51,870 nt of DNA from RGIG8767 sp964386235. GTDB taxonomy: Bacteria; Bacillota; Clostridia; Lachnospirales; Lachnospiraceae. Made by a program: the position numbers and the translations under genes. Below are positions 8,198 to 15,829 of this stretch, piece after piece; within the stretch, counting starts at the first letter, position 1; the number at the start of each line of letters is the position of its first letter. The stretch is from contig CAYLSH010000004.1 of assembly GCA_964386235.1 (NCBI GenBank), positions 1-51,870 on the forward strand. Direction: 5' to 3'. A model generated the notes under the pieces. That model saw nothing but the letters and a program-made list of their open reading frames with translations, made no database searches and was not told the origin of the DNA.

Positions 8198-9490
8198 TCA
8201 CCCGATGCGGAGTTTGAATTTCTGCATGTCGCGGTCAGAATCTACTTTTTCGATCTGAGCGCCAAGGCTGCGGAGTTTGATTTCAAAGTCTTCGTAGCCG
8301 CGTTCAATGTAGCGGATATCGTCTACGGAAGAAAAGCCTTCCGCAGCAAGACCGGCAAGTACGAGTGCGGCTCCTGCGCGAAGATCCGGTGCCGTTATGC
8401 TGGCTCCGGTGTATTTGCTCACACCATTGATGATGGCAGTGTTGCCCTCCACCTTGATGTTCGCACCCATACGGGTCAGTTCGTCTACATATTTGAAACG
8501 ATTTTCAAAAATACTTTCTGTTACAATACTGGTGCCCGAAGATAAGGCAAGGGCTACCGTAATCTGTGGTTGCATATCGGTCGGGAAGCCGGGATATGGT
8601 AATGTCTTTACATGCGTGTGGGATAACGGTTTGGCTGCCACCACACGTACCGCATCATCCGATTCCTCTATCTCACAACCAATTTCTAATAATTTGGCAC
8701 TGATGGACTCTAAGTGCTTGGGAATTACGTTTTTGACCGTAACATCGCCTTTTGTGATCGCTGCGGCAAACATAAAGGTTCCCGCTTCAATCTGATCCGG
8801 TATGATCGCATACTCCGTGCCGTGTAATTTCTCCACACCACGTACACGGATCACATCCGTTCCGGCACCTTTGATATTGGCACCCATGCTGTTTAAGAAG
8901 TTGGCAACGTCAACCACATGCGGTTCTTTTGCCGAGTTTTCAATGATCGTCACACCCTGCGCCATAACGGCTGCCATCATGACATTGATCGTGGCACCCA
9001 CGGACACAAGGTCAAGATAAATATGATTGCCCACCAATTCATCCGCCTGTGCAATGATCATGCCGTGTGCAATGTCCACCGCTGCTCCGAGTGCACGAAA
9101 GCCTTTCAGATGCTGGTCAATCGGTCTGCTTCCGATATTACATCCACCCGGAAGAGAAACCTCTGCTTTTTTGTATTTGCCAAGTAACGCACCGATCAGA
9201 TAATAAGACGCTCTGATCTTTTTGATATAATCGTCTTCAATCACATGCCCATTTACATTGCGGGCATTAATCTTTACCGTGTGCCGATCCACACGTTCCA
9301 CATTTACGCCGATACTTTCCATTGCCTGTAACATGACATTGGTGTCACGTACATCCGGCATATTTTCAATCGTAACAGCATCATCCGTCATAACAGCCGC
9401 TGCCAGAATCGCAAGAGCCGCATTCTTTGCGCCCCCGATCTCCACTTCACCGACCAACGGATTGCCGCCTTTAATCACATATTGTTCCAT
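8198..9490 (-). CDS. murA: UDP-N-acetylglucosamine 1-carboxyvinyltransferase
   Basis: Catalyses the first committed step of peptidoglycan synthesis, transfer of enolpyruvate from PEP to UDP-GlcNAc, in the cytosol. The 430-residue protein is of normal length. AKNAA (K22, N23) for substrate contact and the catalytic cysteine C117 in GGCNIGSRPIDQHLKG are present, so it should have the fosfomycin-sensitive form of the active site. The ATG at 9490 has GGAG 6 bases upstream and gives the normal N-terminus MEQYVIKGGNPLVGEV; a frame open 16 codons earlier is not supported. A perfect 7-bp hairpin (8185-8201) overlaps the stop codon, just before the interrupted terminator. Promoter and leader hairpins lie at 9581-9749. 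Confidence 0.96.
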   Translation of the reverse strand: MEQYVIKGGNPLVGEVEIGGAKNAALAILAAAVMTDDAVTIENMPDVRDTNVMLQAMESIGVNVERVDRHTVKINARNVNGHVIEDDYIKKIRASYYLIGALLGKYKKAEVSLPGGCNIGSRPIDQHLKGFRALGAAVDIAHGMIIAQADELVGNHIYLDLVSVGATINVMMAAVMAQGVTIIENSAKEPHVVDVANFLNSMGANIKGAGTDVIRVRGVEKLHGTEYAIIPDQIEAGTFMFAAAITKGDVTVKNVIPKHLESISAKLLEIGCEIEESDDAVRVVAAKPLSHTHVKTLPYPGFPTDMQPQITVALALSSGTSIVTESIFENRFKYVDELTRMGANIKVEGNTAIINGVSKYTGASITAPDLRAGAALVLAGLAAEGFSSVDDIRYIERGYEDFEIKLRSLGAQIEKVDSDRDMQKFKLRIG

Positions 9491-9580
9491 CTTAACTCCA
9501 CTGTGTGGCACAAGATCCGGCATATCCAAATCACGCAACCACTATATCTATAAAAAAGGTATTCTTTTCCGAAACTACTC

Positions 9581-9711
9581 CTCATTTCTGAGTGACTTGT
9601 CACGAAGAGGCAACGCAGGTATTAATCTTGCGTTTGCCATAGAGGCTATTTGTTTTCGTTCAGAAACAAATAGCCGTGTGAAAAATAAACTATCAAGTTT
9701 ATTTTTCACAC
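9581..9711 (-). repeat. array of five hairpins in the murA leader
   Basis: Five consecutive inverted repeats fill the 131 bases: CTCA/TGAG (9581-9592), GTGAC/GTCAC (9592-9603), GGCAACGCA/TGCGTTTGCC (9609-9638, one bulge), a perfect 12-bp stem (9644-9655 with 9664-9675) and a perfect 16-bp stem with loop ATCA (9676-9691 with 9696-9711). They lie just downstream of the predicted murA promoter and so would be transcribed as the murA 5' leader. No T run follows any of them on the minus strand. A 61-codon minus-strand frame through the array has no ribosome site. Confidence 0.7.
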
Positions 9712-9721
9712 TACTCTCACT

Positions 9722-9749
9722 AGTATACCACATTCTCGCATTTTGTAAA
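9722..9749 (-). promoter_or_regulatory. probable murA promoter
   Basis: On the minus strand TTTACA (complement of 9744-9749) and TATACT (complement of 9722-9727), spacer 16. It gives a leader of about 225 bases containing the hairpin array before the murA start. Confidence 0.6.
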
Positions 9750-9765
9750 CACGGGAACATTTGTA

Positions 9766-11343
9766 CTAATCCAGATATTTCAATGGATTCACCGCAGCAC
9801 CGTTGATACGAATCTCAAAATGAAGATGCGGTCCCGTACTTCGTCCGGTATTACCGCTCAGCGCGATCTTCTGTCCCTGTTGTACCGTTTGTCCGGCAGA
9901 TACCAGTACTTTGCTTAAGTGCGCATATCTTGTTTCTTTTCCGTCCGGATGCCTGATATATACCACATAACCGTATCCGCTTCCCCAGCCGGCTTTCGTT
10001 ACGGTACCACCGCTGGAAGCATAGACAGCCGTACCTTTTGCCACTGCCCAGTCAATTCCCTTATGATTGGTGGAGGCTCCCCTGGTGGGCGCGTTTCTTC
10101 TGCCAAATGTGGAGGAAATACGTCCGCCCGATATCGGCTTGATATAGGATGGCGGAATCTTCGTTCCTTTTTCTACGATCTTGGGAACCGCTTCCATTAC
10201 AATTTCTTCTTTGAGAATCTCACGGGATACTTCCTTATCATTACGATAGGAAACCTCCGCTGCTACCTTTCGATGTCCGGCAGAAGGTTCCTGCAATGTC
10301 TTTTGTTCCGTTGTGTACCAGTCGTCATTGTCAATATAGATGATGTCCGCATCATAATCTTCTTCGTAATAAACCTGTTCTTTTCTCTCCACGGAAAGAG
10401 GAGGCTCCGGCTGCGTAATGATGATCTCCTGCCCTGCCCGGATCACACTCAGTTCATTCTCAATGGCATCATTTAAGGAAATGATCTTATCCATACCGAT
10501 GTTAACTTTTTCTGCAATCTGGGAAAGCGTGTCGCCTGACTGCACCTCGTATATGGCATTTTTTTCTTCCACGGAGGTAATCTGTGCGATCGCATCCTGT
10601 ACAGGCGTTAGTCTCTCTTCCATCATATAGGTATCAATCACTTCGATATCATCGCCATAATGCAGGTCCGTCAGCCCATACTCGATATCCGAAAAATCCG
10701 TCACGCCATCATCCGCCTGCGCAAAGGCAAGTGCCGTTTCGATATCCGTTTCAAATCCGGAAGTGGGAAAAGGCTCGGTCCGTGTCTTTTTTTCCACAGC
10801 ATTGTCTTCCACCACTGCGGTTAACGCATTCAGTTCCCTCGTAGGGTCCATGACAAGTTCTACCGTATACCGGCGATTTTCCTCATACTGATCCAATGCT
10901 TCCTGCAAAACCGTTTTTACATCTTCACTGCTTGCAAGATTCAGGGTGTAATTTTTGATTTTTACCGTATATGCATGTTTTAGGGTTTCCTGTCTGGTTT
11001 CCTTTAAAACCGCTTTCATCTGCTCATACAAAAAATGATCGGAATCCACAGGGGCAAAAAGAGTTTCCTCTCCGTCTACTGCCAATTCCGTTTCTACATA
11101 TACGATATCCTCTTCGTCCTTTGCCACGGAAAGCCTTGCTTTTTTGAGCAGATCTTCCACATCCGTTCCTTTTTTGCAGGTTCCGATCTTTCTGCCATTT
11201 AACGAAATATGGAAAAGATTGACTCCGTCCGACTCATATTTCGTGTAGCATGGTAAAAATAATATATTGATTAAAATGATCCAAAACGCCGTACGGATAT
11301 AACTGATCCGCAGACGTTTATAATACTTTGTGATTTTTTTCAT
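9766..11343 (-). CDS. membrane-anchored M23 peptidase with LysM and G5 domains
   Basis: Predicted cell-wall endopeptidase of 525 residues that cuts peptidoglycan cross-bridges outside the membrane. The order is a single N-terminal membrane segment (about 13-31) acting as a signal anchor, a long spacer, a LysM peptidoglycan-binding repeat (IYEVQSGDTLSQIAEKVNIG, about 270-313), a G5-like region (about 320-395), and a C-terminal M23/LytM domain (about 405-525). The zinc ligands are visible in NHKGIDW (H, D) and GPHLHFEI (H). The ribosome site is weak (AGAG). It begins 8 bases after the flavin reductase stop, so these are probably co-transcribed, and murA follows from its own promoter. Confidence 0.9.
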   Translation of the reverse strand: MKKITKYYKRLRISYIRTAFWIILINILFLPCYTKYESDGVNLFHISLNGRKIGTCKKGTDVEDLLKKARLSVAKDEEDIVYVETELAVDGEETLFAPVDSDHFLYEQMKAVLKETRQETLKHAYTVKIKNYTLNLASSEDVKTVLQEALDQYEENRRYTVELVMDPTRELNALTAVVEDNAVEKKTRTEPFPTSGFETDIETALAFAQADDGVTDFSDIEYGLTDLHYGDDIEVIDTYMMEERLTPVQDAIAQITSVEEKNAIYEVQSGDTLSQIAEKVNIGMDKIISLNDAIENELSVIRAGQEIIITQPEPPLSVERKEQVYYEEDYDADIIYIDNDDWYTTEQKTLQEPSAGHRKVAAEVSYRNDKEVSREILKEEIVMEAVPKIVEKGTKIPPSYIKPISGGRISSTFGRRNAPTRGASTNHKGIDWAVAKGTAVYASSGGTVTKAGWGSGYGYVVYIRHPDGKETRYAHLSKVLVSAGQTVQQGQKIALSGNTGRSTGPHLHFEIRINGAAVNPLKYLD

Positions 11344-11351
11344 AACATTCT

Positions 11352-11921
11352 CTACTTTTTGTTTTTCCGGATACTATATCCAAATTTGCCAAGGTATTCT
11401 CCCGTAGCATAGTATTGTCCATGGGAATACACCAGGGGTTCTGCCTTTTCCAGATGAAAACCGTTATTCTCATCCATATACGCATCATCACAATGCACCG
11501 CTACCACATCTGCCAAAAACATATGATGGGAGCCCAGTTCTTCTACGGAGCGCACCTTGCATTCAATGCTGACCGGACTTTCCTTCACATAAGGGACCTT
11601 TACTTTGTCCCCCGGTACTTTTGTAAGATGTGCCTTCTCCCATTTGTCCACATCCCTGCCGCTTACCACGCCGCAGTAATCCGTGGCAAAAACAAGGTCC
11701 TTTGTAGTCAGATTAATGATAAACTCGCCGGTACTCCGGATCATATCGTAAGAATAGCGTTCCGGTCTGACCGAAATGGACACCATCGGCGGATTGGTGC
11801 ATACCGTTCCCGCCCATGCGATCGTGATCAGATTGTCCCTTCCCTTACCATCGCTTGCGCTCACTAATACAACGGGCAACGGATATAGCATATTGCCCGG
11901 TTTAAAATCAATTTTACCCAT
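11352..11921 (-). CDS. flavin reductase family protein (FMN-binding split barrel)
   Basis: A 189-residue protein with the flavin-reductase-like split-barrel pattern: PLPVVLVSASDGKGRDNLITIAW near the N-terminus for FMN contact, TNPPMVSISVRPERYSY, then GEFIINL and a CGVVSGRDVDKW segment typical of the Clostridia members of this group. Relatives reduce flavin with NAD(P)H or use bound FMN for small redox reactions; the real substrate is unknown. The start is supported only by AAGGA about 13 bases upstream, but the alternative upstream ATG runs into a stop after six codons. It sits 15 bases after the coiled-coil protein and 8 before the peptidase. Confidence 0.85.
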   Translation of the reverse strand: MGKIDFKPGNMLYPLPVVLVSASDGKGRDNLITIAWAGTVCTNPPMVSISVRPERYSYDMIRSTGEFIINLTTKDLVFATDYCGVVSGRDVDKWEKAHLTKVPGDKVKVPYVKESPVSIECKVRSVEELGSHHMFLADVVAVHCDDAYMDENNGFHLEKAEPLVYSHGQYYATGEYLGKFGYSIRKNKK

Positions 11922-11936
11922 TCCGTATGTCCATCC

Positions 11937-12446
11937 TTAAAAGAACTTGAAATTCATAATGTCCAGAACCTGAAGCACAACTTCTGCCGCAACACCAAGG
12001 AATGTCAGAATAAGCATAACCTTGACAAAGATATTGTTCTTCTTTGCCGCGTCCGCCTGCTTTTGGATCAGTTCATGCTGTTTCTCAATCTGCTTTTGCT
12101 GTTCTTCCAATAAGGTTTTGGTCTGTCCCTCCAGGCCTTCCTGAATCGCCGCCTGGACATTGCGGTATACCTTTACATTCTCGGCATGAAGTTTCTCATC
12201 TGCCTTTGCAAACAGCTCCTGCATATATTCCCTGTCCGCACCGGCTCCATCCTGAAGCAATGTATTCACTCTCTCTGCAGACTCCATATTTTTCAGATTA
12301 ATCTGTCGCATTTCCTGCAACAGTGCTTCGTAACTTTCCATCTTTTCTCTCAACTTTCTGGTCTCCTTTGCCTCTGCTGCCAAATTTGCGCGTATCATAT
12401 CCTGTGCAGAAAATTTTTGTGCAAGTTTGTCAATGAAATTATCCAT
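11937..12446 (-). CDS. coiled-coil protein with C-terminal membrane anchor, unknown function
   Basis: A 169-residue protein starting MDNFIDKLAQKFSAQDM, with GGAGGGG 5 bases before the ATG. Residues about 25-135 are rich in Glu, Lys, Gln and Leu with heptad spacing (coiled coil), including a QKQIEKQHELIQKQ stretch. A single hydrophobic helix near the C-terminus (VKVMLILTFLGVAAEVVLQVL, about 142-162) would make it tail-anchored with the bulk in the cytosol. I do not recognise a named family. It is the first gene of a minus-strand run with the flavin reductase and M23 peptidase, which suggests but does not show an envelope role. Confidence 0.7.
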   Translation of the reverse strand: MDNFIDKLAQKFSAQDMIRANLAAEAKETRKLREKMESYEALLQEMRQINLKNMESAERVNTLLQDGAGADREYMQELFAKADEKLHAENVKVYRNVQAAIQEGLEGQTKTLLEEQQKQIEKQHELIQKQADAAKKNNIFVKVMLILTFLGVAAEVVLQVLDIMNFKFF

Positions 12447-12576
12447 TTTACCCCTCCATACTTTATTCTTCACGCGTATTCTTTGATTTTACAATGATTT
12501 GTTAACCTCTCTTATATGTGCATTTTGCACAATAATCGCTTTCTCTTCAGCACTTTTTTATCTATTTTCCCATATG

Positions 12577-12619
12577 TTTACATTTCGTTCATATTTTGTT
12601 CATATTCTTCTGTTATAGT
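12577..12619 (+). promoter_or_regulatory. three 11-bp direct repeats with a -10 element (PhoB/OmpR-type site)
   Basis: TTTACA at 12577, TTCATA at 12588 and TTCATA at 12599 recur at exactly 11 bases, each followed by five T-rich bases, and a TATAGT -10-like box starts at 12614, nine bases after the last repeat. Tandem 11-bp repeats replacing the -35 are the layout of PhoB/PhoP and other OmpR-family activator sites; consensus in Gram-positive Pho boxes is TT(A/C/T)ACA with 5-base gaps. The repeats face right, away from the coiled-coil gene. Confidence 0.45.
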
Positions 12620-12625
12620 AATTAT

Positions 12626-12746
12626 ATCAAAACGAACGAACTATAGATAAATTTTTTCATAATAGCCCAGGTGCTGAAAAGTGCCTGGGCACTCCTCATT
12701 TTATGGGCAATTAATATGGGATCATGATCCGTGATCCCATATTTTT
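12626..12746 (+). ncRNA. candidate small RNA with two hairpins
   Basis: Downstream of the repeat-type promoter there is no plus-strand gene, but there are two strong hairpins: GCCCAGG/CCTGGGC (12665-12690) and a 12-bp perfect stem (12713-12724 with 12732-12743) followed by a T run to 12746, an intrinsic terminator in the plus direction. The second hairpin could instead serve the minus-strand synthetase gene, but on that strand no good T run follows. The 3' end overlaps the stop of the alarmone synthetase gene by two bases. Confidence 0.3.
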
Positions 12747-13395
12747 AATCCTGTTCCCCCCGTATCAGGGATTGTATTTCTTCATTCAGCGATAGCATTC
12801 TCGCATCCAGATCCGAAACCATTTTAGCACATTCTACAAGTTCTGTCTTTATGTGTTGTGGTGCATTTCCTTCAAATTTGTATCGGATCTTATGTTCTAA
12901 GCTCGCCCAGAAATCCATGGCAACCGTACGAATCTGGATCTCCACCTTGGTATCAACCACTCTGTCCGATAAAAAGATCGGAACGGACACCAGCATATGA
13001 TAGCTCTTGTAACCACTTTCCTTTGGATTTTTAATGTAATCCTTAATGGACAAAATCTTAATATCATTCTGGTTGGCTAACATCTCCGCGATGCGGTAAA
13101 TATCCGATGTAAAAGAGCAGACCACACGAACTCCCGCGATATCATTTACATATTTCACCATATTTTCAATGGTGGATTCATAGCCATGGCGTTTTAACTT
13201 TTTGACAATGCTCTCCGAAGTCTTGATACGTGACTTAATATGTTCGATCGGATTGTATCTGTGAACATGCTGGAACTCATCACTTAAGATCTCCAGTTTC
13301 GTACCAACCTCTTTTAATGCTGCATTGTAGACCAGAATTACCTCCGTCCAGCTGGTAACCTGATCGGTCTCATCATAATTCTTATTCCCCATCAT
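12745..13395 (-). CDS. small alarmone synthetase ((p)ppGpp synthase, RelA/SpoT domain)
   Basis: A 216-residue stand-alone synthetase with no HD hydrolase, TGS or ACT domain, as in the RelQ/YjbM group of small alarmone synthetases. It would transfer pyrophosphate from ATP to GDP or GTP. Visible motifs are RIKTSESIVKKLKR (about 55-70) for ATP binding, the DIAGVRVVCSF strand, KESGYKSYHML (G-loop tyrosine), and VEIQIRTVAMDFWASLEHKI with the catalytic glutamate in EIQIRT. Either of two adjacent ATG codons could start it; GAGAGAG lies just upstream. It is monocistronic, with a promoter at 13412-13439 divergent from the next gene. Confidence 0.92.
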   Translation of the reverse strand: MMGNKNYDETDQVTSWTEVILVYNAALKEVGTKLEILSDEFQHVHRYNPIEHIKSRIKTSESIVKKLKRHGYESTIENMVKYVNDIAGVRVVCSFTSDIYRIAEMLANQNDIKILSIKDYIKNPKESGYKSYHMLVSVPIFLSDRVVDTKVEIQIRTVAMDFWASLEHKIRYKFEGNAPQHIKTELVECAKMVSDLDARMLSLNEEIQSLIRGEQD

Positions 13396-13411
13396 TCTCT
13401 CTCTTTACATA

Positions 13412-13439
13412 ATTATAAATAGTATCCGAAAACCTTCAA
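13412..13439 (-). promoter_or_regulatory. promoter for the alarmone synthetase
   Basis: On the minus strand TTGAAG (complement of 13434-13439) and a perfect TATAAT (complement of 13412-13417) with a 16-base spacer, giving a very short leader before the start at 13395. Confidence 0.5.
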
Positions 13440-13489
13440 CAAAATAAGTATAACATACTTTGCATCTTTTGTGTAATTTTTACACTTTT

Positions 13490-13518
13490 TTCACATTTTC
13501 TTTCTTTTCTGTTATAAT
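13490..13518 (+). promoter_or_regulatory. promoter for the 87-residue unknown protein
   Basis: TTCACA at 13490-13495, 17-base spacer, perfect TATAAT at 13513-13518; about 65 bases of leader to the ATG at 13591. Confidence 0.65.
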
Positions 13519-13590
13519 ATCTGACATATCTTATTTCACAACAGTGTTCCGTTGATAAATATATTAAGGAAGGAAAGGTTGTATTCAATT

Positions 13591-13854
13591 ATGCGAATCT
13601 GGGCAAAAGAAATATCGGATAACCATTTGCTAAAAGATATGGTTGTGGAAAACAACAGTAAAGACACACGTACGCACAAGGTTTTTCAGGCTCTCGATGA
13701 AGTCTGTCATGCCTTTGATCTTGGCAAACCCATCTGGCTGGATGCCAACGTAAATGATTTTCAGATTCATGCCAAAACCCGTTTTACGCAGGATAGTTTT
13801 ATGGAAGAGATTCCTTTTGACTATCTGGAGTTTCTGGTCATCGAAGAAGATTAA
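13591..13854 (+). CDS. small uncharacterised protein (87 residues)
   Basis: Begins MRIWAKEISDNHLLKDMVVE and ends DYLEFLVIEED. It is acidic, soluble, with no signal peptide, membrane segment or cysteine pair. Its real status is supported by a consensus promoter, AAAGG 11 bases before the ATG, and codon use like its neighbours. The start at the ATG is preferred over an upstream in-frame ATA/ATG region because the ribosome site and the promoter fit it. I recognise it only as the kind of short conserved protein seen in Lachnospiraceae; no function can be given. It lies between the alarmone synthetase (divergent) and haemolysin III. Confidence 0.75.
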   Translation: MRIWAKEISDNHLLKDMVVENNSKDTRTHKVFQALDEVCHAFDLGKPIWLDANVNDFQIHAKTRFTQDSFMEEIPFDYLEFLVIEED

Positions 13855-13880
13855 AAAATTATAAAGTCTTATTTTACCGG

Positions 13881-13909
13881 TTGACACCTGTTTTTTATGG
13901 TAGTAGTAT
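13881..13909 (+). promoter_or_regulatory. promoter for haemolysin III
   Basis: Perfect TTGACA at 13881-13886, 17-base spacer, TAGTAT at 13904-13909. The roughly 95-base leader contains an imperfect inverted repeat (ATCAGTATATAG near 13909 with CTATACTACTGAT near 13967-13979). Confidence 0.7.
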
Positions 13910-14010
13910 CAGTATATAGTTAATGTAGTTTTCAATACTATGTGATAAAGTTCTTATTATCGGTCTATACTACTGATATCCTATAGAAATAGAAAGGCAG
14001 GTTGTTTTTT

Positions 14011-14661
14011 ATGCAGATTACCGTTCGAGACCCCGGAAGTGCACTCACTCATTTTATTGCCATGATGATGGCGATCTTAGCTTCCGTACCACTTTTAGTA
14101 AAAGCCGGCTTAAGCGCAGGTCCTTTGTGTTTTGGTTCCATGGCAGTGTTCATGTGCAGCATGATTCTTCTGTATGCCGCCAGCACCACCTACCATACTC
14201 TGGATCTTTCCGGCAAAGCACTCCGCGTTTTTCGTAAGATTGACCATATGATGATCTTTGTATTGATTGCCGGTTCCTACACCCCCATTTGTCTGATCAC
14301 TCTTGGCGGCCGGGAAGGCTACACATTGCTTGCCGTGATATGGGGCATCGCCCTTTTTGGCATGATCCTAAAAGCCTGTTGGATCACCTGTCCGAAATGG
14401 TTTTCGTCCGTGATCTACATCTCCATGGGATGGGCCTGCGTCGGTGTATTCGGCACTTTATGGAATACGCTTCCTCACGCTGCATTTTTATGGCTCCTTG
14501 TCGGCGGCATTTTTTATACCGTTGGCGGTGTCCTTTATGCTATGAAGATCAAGGTATTCGGTGACAGATTCCCCTACTTTGGTATCCACGAACTCTTCCA
14601 TGTATTTGTTATGCTGGGCAGTATCTGTCATTTTATCTTTATGTTCCGCTACGTCGCGTAA
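14011..14661 (+). CDS. haemolysin III / PAQR-type 7-TM membrane protein
   Basis: A 216-residue membrane protein with about seven hydrophobic segments and the family's conserved positions: GSALTHFIAM in the first helix, the SxxYHT motif (ASTTYHTLD), DHMMIFVLIAGSYTP, and HELFHVFVMLGSICHF in the last helix. These His, Asp and Ser residues bind zinc in PAQR/HlyIII relatives. The biochemical role in bacteria is poorly defined; the haemolysin name is historical. The ATG at 14011 has AAAGGCAGG 10 bases upstream; a TTG three codons earlier is possible. It has its own promoter and a bidirectional terminator. Confidence 0.9.
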   Translation: MQITVRDPGSALTHFIAMMMAILASVPLLVKAGLSAGPLCFGSMAVFMCSMILLYAASTTYHTLDLSGKALRVFRKIDHMMIFVLIAGSYTPICLITLGGREGYTLLAVIWGIALFGMILKACWITCPKWFSSVIYISMGWACVGVFGTLWNTLPHAAFLWLLVGGIFYTVGGVLYAMKIKVFGDRFPYFGIHELFHVFVMLGSICHFIFMFRYVA

Positions 14662-14710
14662 CGGCATCCGAGTTTTATAAAAGCGTGTGCATCCTCAAAT
14701 AAGTAATTAA

Positions 14711-14730
14711 TTTCCTATTGCACAAAGAAA
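14711..14730. repeat. partial copy of the hairpin A arm found before metK
   Basis: TTTCCTATTGCACAAAGAAA matches the right arm of the hairpin at 6313-6328 except for one extra A, but its partner arm is absent here. It may be a decayed copy of a dispersed repeat. Confidence 0.35.
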
Positions 14731-14731
14731 A

Positions 14732-14776
14732 ACCCATATTCATCCGATTTTACGTAAGATGAATATGGGTCATTTT
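14732..14776. terminator. bidirectional terminator between haemolysin III and galE
   Basis: A perfect 13-bp stem (14732-14744 with 14758-14770) is followed by CATTTTTATTT on the plus strand and by TTTTTCTTT on the minus strand, so it can end both convergent transcripts. Confidence 0.85.
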
Positions 14777-14782
14777 TATTTC

Positions 14783-15799
14783 TTAGTTATCATATCCGTT
14801 TGGATTCTGACTCTGCCATCTCCAGGAGTCCGCACACATATCTTTGATTCCATACTGTGCTTCCCATCCCAGTTCTTCTTTTGCCTTGGTTGCATCCGAA
14901 TAACAGGTTGCGATATCCCCCGGTCTTCTGTCCTTGATCACATATGGGATCTTAACACCGGTTGCTTCTTCAAAATTCTTTACAATATCTAAAACACTGT
15001 ATCCCTGGCCTGTACCGAGATTGTACACCTTCAGTCCGGCATTTTCTTCTATTTTCTTCAGTGCCTTAACATGTCCGATCGCAAGATCCACTACGTGGAT
15101 ATAATCTCTTACGCCCGTTCCGTCCGGTGTATCATAGTCATTACCGAATACACCCAGTTCTTTCAGTTTGCCGACTGCAACCTGTGTAATATAGGGCATG
15201 AGGTTGTTTGGAATACCATTGGGATTTTCGCCCATGGTTCCGCTCTTGTGAGCACCGATGGGATTGAAATAACGAAGCAGAATTACATTCCATTCCGGAT
15301 CTGCTTTCTGCATGTCGGATAAAATCTGCTCTAACATGGACTTGGTCCAGCCATATGGATTGGTACACTGTCCCTTCGGACAAGCTTCCGTGATCGGAAT
15401 CTGTGCAGGATCTCCGTATACTGTTGCGGACGATGAAAAAATAATGTTCTTTACGCCATGTTTTCTCATCACATCCACTAGTGTCAAAGTGCCCGCAATA
15501 TTATTTTCATAATATTCCCACGGTTTTGCCACGGATTCTCCCACTGCCTTCAGTCCCGCAAAATGAATACAGGAATCGATCGTTTCTTTTTCAAAAACAG
15601 CATTCAATCCCTCACGGTCTAAGATGTCCACCTTGTAAAAAGGGACTTTTTTCCCTGTGATCGCCTCCACGCGCTCAAGACTCTTTTCACTTGCGTTGGA
15701 CAGATTATCGATTACTACCACATCATAGCCTGCATTCTGCAGTTCTACAACGGTGTGGCTTCCGATAAATCCGGCACCTCCTGTTACTAAAATTGCCAT
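14783..15799 (-). CDS. galE: UDP-glucose 4-epimerase
   Basis: Interconverts UDP-glucose and UDP-galactose using bound NAD. The 338-residue protein is full length for this short-chain dehydrogenase group. The Rossmann loop is GGAGFIG (7-13); the catalytic residues are S124 in SSSATVYG and the Y149-xxx-K153 pair in NPYGWTK. Later blocks RYFNPIGAH and GTGVRDYIHVVDLA match GalE. AAGGAG lies 9 bases before the ATG. It follows the nucleotidyltransferase by 30 bases, so both probably form one transcript supplying nucleotide sugars for surface polymers or galactose use. Confidence 0.96.
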   Translation of the reverse strand: MAILVTGGAGFIGSHTVVELQNAGYDVVVIDNLSNASEKSLERVEAITGKKVPFYKVDILDREGLNAVFEKETIDSCIHFAGLKAVGESVAKPWEYYENNIAGTLTLVDVMRKHGVKNIIFSSSATVYGDPAQIPITEACPKGQCTNPYGWTKSMLEQILSDMQKADPEWNVILLRYFNPIGAHKSGTMGENPNGIPNNLMPYITQVAVGKLKELGVFGNDYDTPDGTGVRDYIHVVDLAIGHVKALKKIEENAGLKVYNLGTGQGYSVLDIVKNFEEATGVKIPYVIKDRRPGDIATCYSDATKAKEELGWEAQYGIKDMCADSWRWQSQNPNGYDN

Positions 15800-15829
15800 T
15801 TCTTCTTCTCCTTCTTAACCTTTAACCTT

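Noticed and set aside
9575..9760. 61-codon minus-strand open frame in the murA leader
   Set aside because: It lies entirely over the hairpin array and the promoter, has no ribosome site before its ATG, and is best explained as a chance frame through inverted repeats.
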